Assembly: GCF_030815095.1 (NCBI RefSeq)
Contig: NZ_JAUSWF010000004.1
Coordinates: forward strand, 62,001-126,000
Length of the DNA: 64,000 nucleotides
Origin: Aedoeadaptatus ivorii
GTDB lineage: Bacteria > Bacillota > Clostridia > Tissierellales > Peptoniphilaceae
Direction: 5' to 3'
Positions 8,235 through 16,914 of the stretch are shown here, piece after piece (the stretch's first letter is position 1; each line of letters starts with the position of its first letter). The notes beneath the pieces are model-generated. The model was not told the origin of the DNA, ran no database searches, and saw only the letters and a program-made list of their open reading frames with translations. A program made the translations under genes and the position numbers.

Positions 8235-8652
8235 CCTTCCAGATCCTTTCTATTTCCGTAAAATAGGCCCGCAGCCGCTCGCTCTTTCCGGCGCCGTAGA
8301 GATAGCCGATCAAGCACTCGAAGCCGGTGGCGTTTCTGTATTCGGCGACGGTGGCGTTTTTTGCCATGGTCTTTTGGTGGGTGTTTCGGCCGCGCAGAAA
8401 GATCTTTTCTTCCTCTTCGGTAAAAAAGTCCGAAAGCGCCGCCGCGAGTTCCGCCTGTGCCCGCGCCTTCACCCGATCGGCGGAGGCCTTATGGAGGGCC
8501 GATACCTTTTCGTTTCGGGCGAGCACATCGCTCCGTACAAAGAGTTCGAAGACCGCATCGCCTATATACGCAAGAACGAGGGGATTTTGGCCCCTCGCCT
8601 CGCGTTCCGTCCACAGCGGGGCGGAAAAATATCTTCTTAGATTCTCTTCCAT
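8224..8652 (-). CDS. mrnC: Mini-ribonuclease III
   Basis: 142 residues containing only an RNase III catalytic domain, without the dsRNA-binding domain. NPLVLAYIGDAVFEL near 23-37 is the modified RNase III signature and supplies the acidic catalytic residues; a second acidic helix is near 105-118 (GFECLIGYLYG). MrnC matures 23S rRNA ends in Bacillus. It overlaps cysS by 16 bases and thyX by 11. Confidence 0.93.
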   Translation of the reverse strand: MEENLRRYFSAPLWTEREARGQNPLVLAYIGDAVFELFVRSDVLARNEKVSALHKASADRVKARAQAELAAALSDFFTEEEEKIFLRGRNTHQKTMAKNATVAEYRNATGFECLIGYLYGAGKSERLRAYFTEIERIWKDEG

Positions 8653-10025
8653 AGGGTCCCTTCCCGGGTGTCCTCGATGACGATGCCCATATCGTGGAGC
8701 GCATCGCGGATCTCGTCGGCACGGGCGAAGTCCTTATCGGCCCGGGCCTCGTTTCGCTCTGCGATCAGCGCCTCGATCTCCGAAGCGTCCCCGTCGTCTC
8801 GGCGGTAGAGGATGCCCAGCACCTCGGCGAGTTCCATATAGACCGTATAGGCCTTTTGAAGCGCCTCGCGCTTTGCGCCCTTGGCGATATAGCTGTTGAT
8901 CTCCCGCGCCAGGGTAAAGAGGATGCCCACCGCCTTGGCGGTATTCAGGTCGTCTTCCATGGCCGCGACAAATGCCTTGCGCTCCGCTTCCACCGAGGCG
9001 ATAAACGCGTCGTCGTCGCCTTTGGGCAGTTCGCCCTTTAAGAGCTGTTCCATATGGTCGCGCACGCCGTAGAGGCGTTCTAGGCCCGCCTTGGTCTGTT
9101 CCATGGCGTCATAGGAATAGTTGATGGGACTGCGGTAGTGGGCACTCAGGAGGAAGAAGCGGAGCACTTCCAGATCGAATACGCCCGCCACTTCGCGCAC
9201 GGTAAAGAAATTTCCCAAAGACTTGCTCATCTTGGTGCCGTCGACGGTGATCATGCCGTTGTGGAGCCAGTAGTTGGCGAAGGGCTTTTCGGTGAGGGTC
9301 TCGGACTGGGCGATCTCGTTTTCGTGGTGGGGAAACTGCAGGTCTTCCCCGCCAGAGTGGATGTCGATGGTATCGCCCAAAATGGTCTTCGCCATTACCG
9401 AGCATTCGATATGCCAGCCCGGCCGGCCTTCGCCCCAGGGGCTTTCCCAGAAGGGTTCGCCTTCCTTTTTGCCCTTCCAGAGCACGAAGTCGCCGGGGTT
9501 TTTCTTTACGCTACTGACCTCGATCCGCGCGCCGCTCTGCAATTCGTCGATGTTTTTTCCCGAGAGCTTGCCGTAGTCCTTCGCCTTGGTGATGTCGAAG
9601 TAGACATCCCCGCCGGCGGGGTAGGCGACGTCTTTGTCGACCAGACCCTGAATAAAGTGTATGATCGGCTCGATATATTCGGTGGCGCGGGGATTGATGG
9701 TCTCGTAGGTATAGAGGTTCAGTCCCTTGGCGTCTTTCTTAAACTCTTCGATATAGGTGTCGGCGATTTCCGAAACGGTGCGCCCTTCTTCTTTGGCCCG
9801 GTTGATCAGCTTGTCGTCGATGTCGGTAAAGTTTACGACAAACTGTACGTCCATGCCCTTATAGATAAAAAAGCGGCGCAGGGTGTCAAAGACCACCAGG
9901 GGGCGGGCGTTTCCGACGTGGATAAAGTTATAGACCGTGGGTCCGCAGTTATACATGCGAACGGCATTCTCCTCCAATGGCACGAATTCTTCTTTAGTTC
10001 TCGTCAGGGAATTGAATAATTTCAC
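8637..10025 (-). CDS. cysS: cysteinyl-tRNA synthetase
   Basis: Class I synthetase charging tRNA-Cys in the cytosol. The 462 residues match the family. The HIGH-type motif is HVGN at 36-39, KMSKS is at 265-269, and Cys27, Cys208 and His233/His234 can supply the zinc site that selects cysteine. The downstream order cysS-mrnC-rlmB-rae1 is a classic Firmicutes cluster. The start has a GAAAGGACG site upstream. No T-box leader is visible in the 20-base gap to the preceding gene. Confidence 0.97.
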   Translation of the reverse strand: MKLFNSLTRTKEEFVPLEENAVRMYNCGPTVYNFIHVGNARPLVVFDTLRRFFIYKGMDVQFVVNFTDIDDKLINRAKEEGRTVSEIADTYIEEFKKDAKGLNLYTYETINPRATEYIEPIIHFIQGLVDKDVAYPAGGDVYFDITKAKDYGKLSGKNIDELQSGARIEVSSVKKNPGDFVLWKGKKEGEPFWESPWGEGRPGWHIECSVMAKTILGDTIDIHSGGEDLQFPHHENEIAQSETLTEKPFANYWLHNGMITVDGTKMSKSLGNFFTVREVAGVFDLEVLRFFLLSAHYRSPINYSYDAMEQTKAGLERLYGVRDHMEQLLKGELPKGDDDAFIASVEAERKAFVAAMEDDLNTAKAVGILFTLAREINSYIAKGAKREALQKAYTVYMELAEVLGILYRRDDGDASEIEALIAERNEARADKDFARADEIRDALHDMGIVIEDTREGTLWKRI

Positions 10026-10045
10026 GGTATCGTCCTTTCTTGCCT

Positions 10046-11053
10046 CTAGCGGTAGTAATAGCTTCCGTTTTCTAATTTGTCGCGAATGGCCGAGAAGATG
10101 CTCCCCAAGTCCTTGTCCTTGACAAAGAGCACTTCCAGATCGCGCTTTTTGACGCCGTCGCGAATCCGCGCCACATCCGAGGGGCGCACGGCATCGAGAT
10201 ATACCAGCACCAGATCCGCCCCGTCCATGTTGCGCTCTACGCTTCTCGGCTGGGTCAAATCCTCCACGTGGATCACATCTCCGCCCGCATCGAGCATGGC
10301 CTTTACGTGGCGGGAGATCTCTTCGCCGCCGCCGAATACGGTGATCTGCGCGTTTCGTATAAAGCCCGCGTCCTCTTGGTCCAAGGGCTCGTTGTTGTCG
10401 AATTCGGTGAGCACATTGTCACTGTCCAGATTATGTTTCCAAATTACCTTGCCGTTTAAGGGGTCCTTCTTCCAATAGGCGTAGTCGACGATATCCCCTT
10501 CGGACACATTCAAATTGCCGAGCAGATCGTGCTCGAGGTCGATCCGCATTTCGCCGTCTTCCCCTTCGCCCAAAATATACAGGCCCGGGTAGCCGTAGTC
10601 GTATTGCACTTGGGCGTAGCGGATGACGCGGCGCTCTGTATCGGCATCGCCGTCGAATTTGCGTACGAGTTCGTAGTTGTAGATGGTCTTTGTACGGCCG
10701 TTAGAAAACAGCTTTCTCGCCACGGTGGCGCACACCTCGTCGCCTTCGCCGATATTTTGCAGGCGCAGGATCTTTTCGGGAATAAAGACCTTTCTTTCGC
10801 CCACGACGCCGCCGCCCAGCCGCAGGTGGACGCTGCCTTGGTAGGAATCACCCTCTTCGGATTCTTCTTTACGGGGTTCTTCCGTCTCCCAGGGGGAGGG
10901 GGCGAAACTTTCGTCGATTTCGTAGAGGAGCTCCAAGAGCTCGAAGTATTTTTCCCAGCGATTGCGGAATTCGTAGAGATTTTCCGCCTCCAGGGCGTCG
11001 ATACAGGCTTTCATGTCTTTTTTAATTTCATTAACGATATATTTTTTATTCAT
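10046..11053 (-). CDS. conserved hypothetical protein with DUF2325-like C-terminal domain
   Basis: 335 residues, soluble. Residues 1-45 are helical (KKDMKACIDALEAEN and onward). Residues about 70-220 form a beta-rich middle with VFIPEKILRLQNIGEGDEV, reminiscent of a small nucleic-acid-binding barrel. The final 95 residues start with ITVFGGGEEISRHVKAML, pass through ADLVLVYLDAVRPSD and end near LEVLFVKDKD; this Rossmann-like pattern resembles DUF2325 proteins. Function is unknown. It lies 20 bases upstream of cysS, so it may head that operon. Confidence 0.7.
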   Translation of the reverse strand: MNKKYIVNEIKKDMKACIDALEAENLYEFRNRWEKYFELLELLYEIDESFAPSPWETEEPRKEESEEGDSYQGSVHLRLGGGVVGERKVFIPEKILRLQNIGEGDEVCATVARKLFSNGRTKTIYNYELVRKFDGDADTERRVIRYAQVQYDYGYPGLYILGEGEDGEMRIDLEHDLLGNLNVSEGDIVDYAYWKKDPLNGKVIWKHNLDSDNVLTEFDNNEPLDQEDAGFIRNAQITVFGGGEEISRHVKAMLDAGGDVIHVEDLTQPRSVERNMDGADLVLVYLDAVRPSDVARIRDGVKKRDLEVLFVKDKDLGSIFSAIRDKLENGSYYYR

Positions 11054-11144
11054 AGTATCTCCTATTCTTTTCGCCTATCTTTGTTCATTCTATCACTTTT
11101 TACCCCTTTCGACTACATGATAAGAGCCTGCATTCTCTGTATAA

Positions 11145-11172
11145 AAAAAGAGCGGATCGCTCCGCTCTTTTT
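11145..11172 (-). terminator. terminator of groES-groEL
   Basis: AAAAAGAGCGGA / TCCGCTCTTTTT 12-bp perfect stem with a TCGC loop, just after the groEL stop. Confidence 0.9.
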
Positions 11173-11182
11173 CTTTCTTGTT

Positions 11183-12814
11183 TTACATCATGCCCATGCC
11201 GCCGCCCATGCCGGCTGCCGCGCCCAGATCGGGCATGTCTTCTTTGATATTGGCGATGGCCGCCTCGGTGGTGAGGAGCATCGAGGAGACGCTGGCTGCG
11301 TTTTGCAGCGCGCTTCGGGTAACCTTGGTGGGGTCTACGATGCCCGCTTCGATCATATCCACGTATTCGGCCTTGTAGGCGTCGTAGCCGATGCCGTCGC
11401 GTTCGCCCTTGACGCGATCGACGATGACGGATCCTTCTACGCCGGCGTTTTCCGCGATTTGACGCAGGGGTTCTTCCAATGCGCGTAGGATAATCGTCAT
11501 GCCGGTCTTTTCGTCGCCTTCGGCGTCTTCTGCCAAGGCTTCTACGCCCTTGATGCAGTCGACGAGGACGACCCCGCCGCCGGGGACGATGCCTTCTTCG
11601 ACCGCCGCGCGGGTGGCCGCCAAGGCGTCTTCAATGCGGAGCTTGCGCTCTTTCAGTTCCACTTCGGTGGCCGCACCCACTTGGATCACGGCGACGCCGC
11701 CGGACAGTTTTGCCAAGCGCTCTTGCAGTTTTTCGCGGTCGAATTCGCTTTCGGTCTCTGCGATTTGTGCGCGAATTTCTTCGACGCGTCCGTCGATGGC
11801 CGCCTTTTCGCCGGCGCCGCTGACGATGACGGTCTTGTCCTTTTCGACGCGAACCTTTTGTGCGCGTCCCAGCATATCGACGGTGGCTTCCTTGAGGTCA
11901 TAGCCCAAATCTTCGGTGATGACCGTGCCGCCGGTTAGGATGGCGATGTCTTGCAGCATGTCCTTTCTGCGGTCGCCGTAGCCGGGCGCCTTGACGCCGA
12001 CGACATTTAAGGTGCCGCGGAGTTTGTTTACGACCAAGGTCGCCATGGCTTCGCCTTCGATGTCGTCTGCGATTAAGAGGACGGGACGGGATTCTTGAAG
12101 GATTTGTTCCAATACGGGGAGGAGGTCTTGAATATTGGAGATCTTCTTATCCGTAATGAGAATATAGGGATCGTCGAGTTCCGCCACGCGCTTTTCGGTG
12201 TCGGTGACCATATAGGGGCTTACATAGCCGCGGTCGAATTGCATCCCTTCGACGACGTCGAGTTTGGTGCCCATGGAACGGCTTTCTTCGACGGTGATGA
12301 CGCCGTCTTTTCCGACCTTTTCCATGGCTTCGGCGATCAGCTTGCCGATGGTCTCATCGGCCGCGGAGATGGCGGCGACATTGGCGATGGCCGCGGAATT
12401 GTCCACGGGAACGGAGAACTTCTTCAAGTCTTCGACAATGGTTTCTACCGCCTTTTGGATGCCTTTTTGGAGCACCATGGGATTGGCGCCGGCGGCGAGG
12501 TTCTTCAAGCCTTCGCGGATGATCGCCTGTGCCAGTACCGTCGCGGTGGTGGTGCCGTCGCCGGCCACGTCGTTGGTCTTGGTGGCGACTTCTTTGACCA
12601 GTTGTGCCCCCATGTTTTCGAAGCGGTCTTCGAATTCCACTTCGCGGGCGATGGTCACGCCGTCATTGGTGATCAAAGGCGCGCCGAATTCCTTGTCCAA
12701 AACGACGTTTCTGCCCTTGGGCCCCAAGGTGACTTTTACGGTGTCGGCGAGTTTATTGATGCCCGATACGAGATTTTGTCTCGCTTCGGAACCGAACTGA
12801 ATATCTTTAGCCAT
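11183..12814 (-). CDS. groEL: chaperonin GroEL (Hsp60)
   Basis: 543-residue 60-kDa chaperonin subunit that folds client proteins in a double heptameric ring with GroES. ATP-site motifs LGPKGRNVVLDKEFG near 30-45 and GDGTTTATVLAQ near 86 are intact, and the tail ends in the expected Gly-Met run (GMGGGMGMM). It lies 48 bases after groES and shares its CIRCE-controlled promoter. Confidence 0.99.
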   Translation of the reverse strand: MAKDIQFGSEARQNLVSGINKLADTVKVTLGPKGRNVVLDKEFGAPLITNDGVTIAREVEFEDRFENMGAQLVKEVATKTNDVAGDGTTTATVLAQAIIREGLKNLAAGANPMVLQKGIQKAVETIVEDLKKFSVPVDNSAAIANVAAISAADETIGKLIAEAMEKVGKDGVITVEESRSMGTKLDVVEGMQFDRGYVSPYMVTDTEKRVAELDDPYILITDKKISNIQDLLPVLEQILQESRPVLLIADDIEGEAMATLVVNKLRGTLNVVGVKAPGYGDRRKDMLQDIAILTGGTVITEDLGYDLKEATVDMLGRAQKVRVEKDKTVIVSGAGEKAAIDGRVEEIRAQIAETESEFDREKLQERLAKLSGGVAVIQVGAATEVELKERKLRIEDALAATRAAVEEGIVPGGGVVLVDCIKGVEALAEDAEGDEKTGMTIILRALEEPLRQIAENAGVEGSVIVDRVKGERDGIGYDAYKAEYVDMIEAGIVDPTKVTRSALQNAASVSSMLLTTEAAIANIKEDMPDLGAAAGMGGGMGMM

Positions 12815-12862
12815 AATTCCTCCTGTATTTGTGCTCGTTTGTCGCTGTGTCTTTCGATCCGA

Positions 12863-13144
12863 TTAGCTTAAAGAAGCCAACAGATCCTGATATTTAATGA
12901 CGATGACGCTTTCGCCGTCGATTTCTACTTCGTTGCCGGCGTATTTGCTGTAAATGACCTTATCGCCTTCCTTCAAATCGCAGTGGATTTCTTCGGAATT
13001 TTTCAGCTCTTCGCTGACGGCGATAACGGTGGCCACATTGGATTCTTCCTTTGCGGAATCCGGCAATACGATGCCGCCGGCGGTCACGTTTTCTTTTTCT
13101 ATTTTTTGAATGACGACGCGCTCGCCTAAGGGTTTAATGTTCAT
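12863..13144 (-). CDS. groES: co-chaperonin GroES (Hsp10)
   Basis: 93 residues, normal size. MNIKPLGERVVIQKIEKE opens the protein; the mobile-loop region (TAGGIVLPDSAKEE, residues 21-34) that docks on GroEL is present, and EGDKVIYSKYAGNEVEIDG completes the beta barrel. It is the first gene of groESL, with an AGGAGG site and the CIRCE element upstream. Confidence 0.99.
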   Translation of the reverse strand: MNIKPLGERVVIQKIEKENVTAGGIVLPDSAKEESNVATVIAVSEELKNSEEIHCDLKEGDKVIYSKYAGNEVEIDGESVIVIKYQDLLASLS

Positions 13145-13165
13145 ACAGACCTCCTGAAAATCTTA

Positions 13166-13192
13166 TTAGCACTTGCAGTCATGGAGTGCTAG
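13166..13192 (-). promoter_or_regulatory. CIRCE operator (HrcA site)
   Basis: Plus-strand TTAGCACTT-N9-GAGTGCTAG, nearly the consensus TTAGCACTC-N9-GAGTGCTAA with two changes. It lies between the promoter and groES, where HrcA repression of heat-shock genes acts. hrcA itself is not in the window. Confidence 0.92.
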
Positions 13193-13203
13193 CCTTCTCC
13201 TAT

Positions 13204-13231
13204 ATAATACCACATTTTTGTTGCTTGTAAA
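13204..13231 (-). promoter_or_regulatory. sigma-A-type promoter of groESL
   Basis: On the minus strand TTTACA (13226-13231) and TATTAT (13204-13209) are separated by 16 bases, just upstream of CIRCE. Confidence 0.7.
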
Positions 13232-13299
13232 CCGCTCCTCGGGCAAAAAAATTTGTCCCGCTAGAAAGCGCCGCCTGTGGCGGATCGCGGGCCGATGGA

Positions 13300-13370
13300 T
13301 ACAACTATGTATGTGTTTTGCCGCCTTCCATGCTTTATTGTTCCCCTTTCCTCCTATATACTAGGGGTAC
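13300..13370 (+). promoter_or_regulatory. nrdD upstream region with possible promoter and NrdR-like boxes
   Basis: A TTTATT (13334-13339) and TATACT (13357-13362) pair with 17-base spacing may be the promoter. ACAACTATGTATGTGT (13301-13316) and CCTATATACTAGG (13353-13365) weakly resemble NrdR boxes and lie about five helical turns apart. Weak evidence; the rest of the 13193-13494 gap shows no gene. Confidence 0.3.
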
Positions 13371-13494
13371 TTGTCCCCTCCCCGGGACGAGTTCTGTTTA
13401 CACCGTCCGCGGCCCTCAACACCCGCGGGCATTCCGGATATAGTGATCGGAACGCAATCTGCCTCTGAATCATACCGGAAAGGAAGTTTTATAG

Positions 13495-15654
13495 ATGCGC
13501 AATCTGACCATCGTAAAACGAGACGGTCGCATCACCGGATTCGACCGCGAAAAAATCGTCGTCGCCATCGAAAAGGCCATGCACTCCCCCACGGGGTACT
13601 TTGTGCCGGGCCAGGGCGAGGACATTGCAAGAGAAATCGAAGACGAGATTCTGGACGGAAATTTGGAATCCACCGTCTATCAGGTGGAACGACGGGTCTT
13701 CGAAAAGCTAATCGAAAAATCCAATATCACCACGGCAAAAGCGTACGAGAGCTACCGCTCGGTACAGTCCTTTAAGCGCGAAACCAACTCGACGGACCGC
13801 TCGATCATCGGGCTGTTGACCTATTCCGAAAAGGACATTATGGACGAAAACTCCAACAAAAACGCCGTGGTGGTCTCCACCCAACGGGATCTGATCGCAG
13901 GCGAGGTGTCCAAGGACATCACCCGGCGTAGGATCCTGCCCGCGGACATCGTCACCGCCCACGATTCCGGGGCCATTCACGTCCACGATATGGACTATTT
14001 TATTCAGCCCATGTTCAACTGCTGTCTGATCAATCTGCGGGATATGCTGAAAAACGGCACCGTCGTGAACGGCAAAATGATCGAATCCCCCAAGAGCTTT
14101 CAGACCGCCTGTACCATCACCACCCAAATCATCGCCCAGGTGGCATCGGGCCAATTCGGCGGCCAGTCCATCAACGGAATCGACCGCATCCTCGCGCCCT
14201 ATGTGCGCCGTTCTTTCGAGAAGTATTTGCGCGCGGCGATCGAGGAACAGACGGAGATCTACGGCATGGACGCGCCGGATGTCGAAAAGGCGGAGGCGGT
14301 GGCGTGGCGCCGCACCAAGCGCGAGATCAAAAGCGGGGTACAGACCATTCAGTACCAGATCAACACGCTGATGACCACCAACGGCCAGGCGCCCTTTGTG
14401 ACCTTGTTTATGTACTGTAAGCCCGAGGACGAATACGCCTACGAGGCCGCTTTGATTACCGAAGAGATCCTGCGCCAGCGGATCGAGGGCATCAAAAACA
14501 AGGACGGGGTACACGTCACCCCCGCCTTCCCCAAGCTGATCTATGTCTTGGACGAACACAATATGTACGAAGACAGCCCCTACTACTACCTTACCCGCCT
14601 GGCGGCGGAGTGTACGGCAAAGCGCATGTATCCGGACTATATTTCCGCCAAAAAGATGCAGGAAATCTACGAAGGCAATGTGTTTTCGCCCATGGGCTGC
14701 CGCTCGTTCCTCTCTCCCTGGAAGAACGCAGACGGCGAATACGTCTTCGACGGTCGCTTCAATATGGGCGTGGTCAGTTTGAATCTGGCACAGATCGGCA
14801 TTCTCGCCGCAGGGGATGAAGACGCGTATTTTCGGATTCTCGAAAAGCGCTTAGACATCGCGAAAAAGGCGCTTATGCACCGCTACGACCTCTTAAAGGA
14901 CGTCACCAGCGACGTATCGCCCATCCACTGGCAAGACGGCGCCATCGCCCGCCTCGCCCCCGGCGAAAAGATCACCCATCTGTTAGAGGGCGGCTACTCC
15001 ACGCTCTCTTTGGGCTATATCGGCCTATACGAGGCGTCGAAATGCGTCACCCATAAGAGCCACACCACCCCCGAGGGCCGTGCCTTTGCGATGAAGGTAA
15101 TGCACACCCTTCGCGATGCGGTGGACGGCTGGAAGGAAGAGACCGGACTGGGCTTTGCCCTCTACGGCACGCCGGCGGAGTCGCTGACCCACCGCTTCTG
15201 TTCCATCGACCGGGCGACCTACGGCGAGATCGAAGATATTACCGACAAGGGATTTTATACCAACAGCTATCACGTAGACGTGCGCGAAGAGATCGACGTG
15301 TTCTCGAAATTCGACTTCGAAAGCGAGTTCCAAAAGATCTCCACCGGCGGCTGCATCAGCTACGCGGAGATCCCCAATATGGCGAACAATATCGAGGCGA
15401 TCCTCACCATGATGCGCTACATTTACGATCACATTTCCTATGCGGAGTTTAACACCAAGTCGGACTACTGCCACAAATGCGGCTTCGACGGCGAGATCCT
15501 CGTCAACGAAGCCGGCGACTGGTACTGTCCCCAGTGCCACAACGACGACCGCAACGCCCTTACGGTGATTCGCCGCACCTGCGGCTATTTGGGCGAAAAC
15601 TTCTGGAACGAAGGACGCACCAAGGAAATCGACGCCCGCGTCCTCCACATTTAG
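13495..15654 (+). CDS. nrdD: anaerobic (class III) ribonucleoside-triphosphate reductase
   Basis: Reduces NTPs to dNTPs by glycyl-radical chemistry, oxygen-sensitive. 719 residues: an N-terminal ATP-cone (residues about 3-95, starting IVKRDGRITGFDREKI), the large barrel domain, a zinc site near the end (CHKC and CPQC), and the glycyl-radical loop RRTCGYLG at 693-700 with Gly697 the likely radical carrier. AAAGGAAG precedes the ATG. nrdG follows after 4 bases. Confidence 0.98.
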   Translation: MRNLTIVKRDGRITGFDREKIVVAIEKAMHSPTGYFVPGQGEDIAREIEDEILDGNLESTVYQVERRVFEKLIEKSNITTAKAYESYRSVQSFKRETNSTDRSIIGLLTYSEKDIMDENSNKNAVVVSTQRDLIAGEVSKDITRRRILPADIVTAHDSGAIHVHDMDYFIQPMFNCCLINLRDMLKNGTVVNGKMIESPKSFQTACTITTQIIAQVASGQFGGQSINGIDRILAPYVRRSFEKYLRAAIEEQTEIYGMDAPDVEKAEAVAWRRTKREIKSGVQTIQYQINTLMTTNGQAPFVTLFMYCKPEDEYAYEAALITEEILRQRIEGIKNKDGVHVTPAFPKLIYVLDEHNMYEDSPYYYLTRLAAECTAKRMYPDYISAKKMQEIYEGNVFSPMGCRSFLSPWKNADGEYVFDGRFNMGVVSLNLAQIGILAAGDEDAYFRILEKRLDIAKKALMHRYDLLKDVTSDVSPIHWQDGAIARLAPGEKITHLLEGGYSTLSLGYIGLYEASKCVTHKSHTTPEGRAFAMKVMHTLRDAVDGWKEETGLGFALYGTPAESLTHRFCSIDRATYGEIEDITDKGFYTNSYHVDVREEIDVFSKFDFESEFQKISTGGCISYAEIPNMANNIEAILTMMRYIYDHISYAEFNTKSDYCHKCGFDGEILVNEAGDWYCPQCHNDDRNALTVIRRTCGYLGENFWNEGRTKEIDARVLHI

Positions 15655-15658
15655 CGCC

Positions 15659-16159
15659 ATGACCAAATTCGGACGCTGCGCGCAAATTCGGACGCTGGAT
15701 GTGGCAAACGGCGAGGGCATTCGCGTGTCAGTCTTCGTGACCGGCTGCTCCCACGGCTGCAAGGGTTGCTTTAACGCCGCCTACCAAGATCCCGCCTATG
15801 GCGATCGGTGGACCGATGCACAAACAGAGGCGCTGATCGCGGCCCTCGCGCGGCCGCAGATCGCGGGGCTTACCCTCTTGGGGGGCGAGCCCATGGAAAA
15901 TCTGTGGCTCGTCCCGGTGCTGGAGGCGGTGCGAGAACAAGTGGATACGAATATCTGGATCTACTCGGGCTATACCTTTGAGGAGATCCTCCGGGATCCC
16001 GCCAAGCGCGCCCTGCTTGCTTTGACCGACGTGCTGGTGGACGGCCCCTTTGTGGAGGCCGAAAAGGACTTGCGCCTCGCCTTTCGGGGGAGCGCCAACC
16101 AAAGGATCCTGGATGTAAAAGAGAGTTTGAAGACAAAATCCCCCGTCTTCAGAGCCTAA
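15659..16159 (+). CDS. nrdG: anaerobic ribonucleotide reductase activating protein (radical SAM)
   Basis: 166 residues. Cys30, Cys34 and Cys37 form the radical-SAM CxxxCxxC motif binding a [4Fe-4S] cluster; the enzyme cleaves AdoMet to install the glycyl radical in NrdD. LTLLGGEPMENL near 75 is the GGE motif that contacts AdoMet. Start MTKFGRCAQI lies 4 bases after the nrdD stop. Confidence 0.96.
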   Translation: MTKFGRCAQIRTLDVANGEGIRVSVFVTGCSHGCKGCFNAAYQDPAYGDRWTDAQTEALIAALARPQIAGLTLLGGEPMENLWLVPVLEAVREQVDTNIWIYSGYTFEEILRDPAKRALLALTDVLVDGPFVEAEKDLRLAFRGSANQRILDVKESLKTKSPVFRA

Positions 16160-16160
16160 A

Positions 16161-16197
16161 AGACGCCTCCCCGGCCATGCCGCGAGAGGCGTTTTTT
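16161..16197. terminator. shared terminator between nrdG and the DUF554 gene
   Basis: GACGCCTC / GAGGCGTT stem with an inner GGC-CAT-GCC helix. Six T follow on the plus side and an A run lies on the left, so it can serve both convergent genes. Confidence 0.8.
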
Positions 16198-16215
16198 GTC
16201 GTAAAATTTAGGTTT

Positions 16216-16914
16216 TTAGAAAAATCCCATCATCCAGCGGATCAGAATGGGCAAGAAGAACGAAGGCAGCATATTGGCGATGCGCACGTCTTTGATCTCC
16301 GAAAGGCCCAGGCCGATGGCAAAGATCATAATGCCGCCGACCGCTGTGAGATCGGCCATCAGCGCCTCGCCGATCAAGGGCGCAAGCGTCGTCGCCATCA
16401 GCGTGATCGCGCCTTGATAGATAAGGACGGGAATCGCCGAAAGGGCGACGCCGAAGCCCATGGTGGAGGCAAAGACCACCGAGGTGAGCCCGTCGAGGGC
16501 GGCCTTTACCAAAAGCACCTCGTTGTCGCCGTTCATACCCGCCTGCAGGCTTCCCACGATCGCCATCGAGCCGACGCAAAAGAGGATGCTCGCCTGTACC
16601 CCGGCAGACACCGGCCCCATAGCGCCTTTGTCGGTTTCGCTTCTTCGAAACTTGGCGTCTACGGTCTCGCCGAAGCGGCGAAAGGCGGCGTCGATGTCTA
16701 AGGCGGTGCCGATCGCCGTGCCCACGGCCATCGAGACGATCACGATCAAAAATTCGTCCGCCCCCATTCCCATCTGGGCGCCCATCACCATCACGCAGAG
16801 GGCGAGGGCGATCATAATCTGTTTTTGTACCCGCTCGGGGATGCGATTTCCGATCAATGTGCCGAGGCCCGCGCACAATACGATGGCGACGGCGTTTGCA
16901 ATGACTCCGATCAC
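16216..16914 (-). CDS. DUF554 family membrane protein (YqgA/YdfK-like)
   Basis: 232 residues with about seven hydrophobic helices. It begins with the family-typical VIGVIANAVAIVLCAGLGTLIGNRIP and contains ALCVMVMGAQMG and ALDGLTSVVFASTMGFGV. Function is unknown; a transport role has been suggested from topology only. The start is taken as GTG at 16914 behind AGGAAGG. It overlaps the glycosylase stop by four bases, so translation is probably coupled. Longer in-frame starts lie inside the upstream gene and are unlikely. Confidence 0.85.
   Translation of the reverse strand: MIGVIANAVAIVLCAGLGTLIGNRIPERVQKQIMIALALCVMVMGAQMGMGADEFLIVIVSMAVGTAIGTALDIDAAFRRFGETVDAKFRRSETDKGAMGPVSAGVQASILFCVGSMAIVGSLQAGMNGDNEVLLVKAALDGLTSVVFASTMGFGVALSAIPVLIYQGAITLMATTLAPLIGEALMADLTAVGGIMIFAIGLGLSEIKDVRIANMLPSFFLPILIRWMMGFF

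Noticed and set aside
13193..13494. Cobalamin or other riboswitch upstream of nrdD
   Set aside because: No conserved riboswitch core could be recognised; only weak promoter and NrdR-like sequences are seen.
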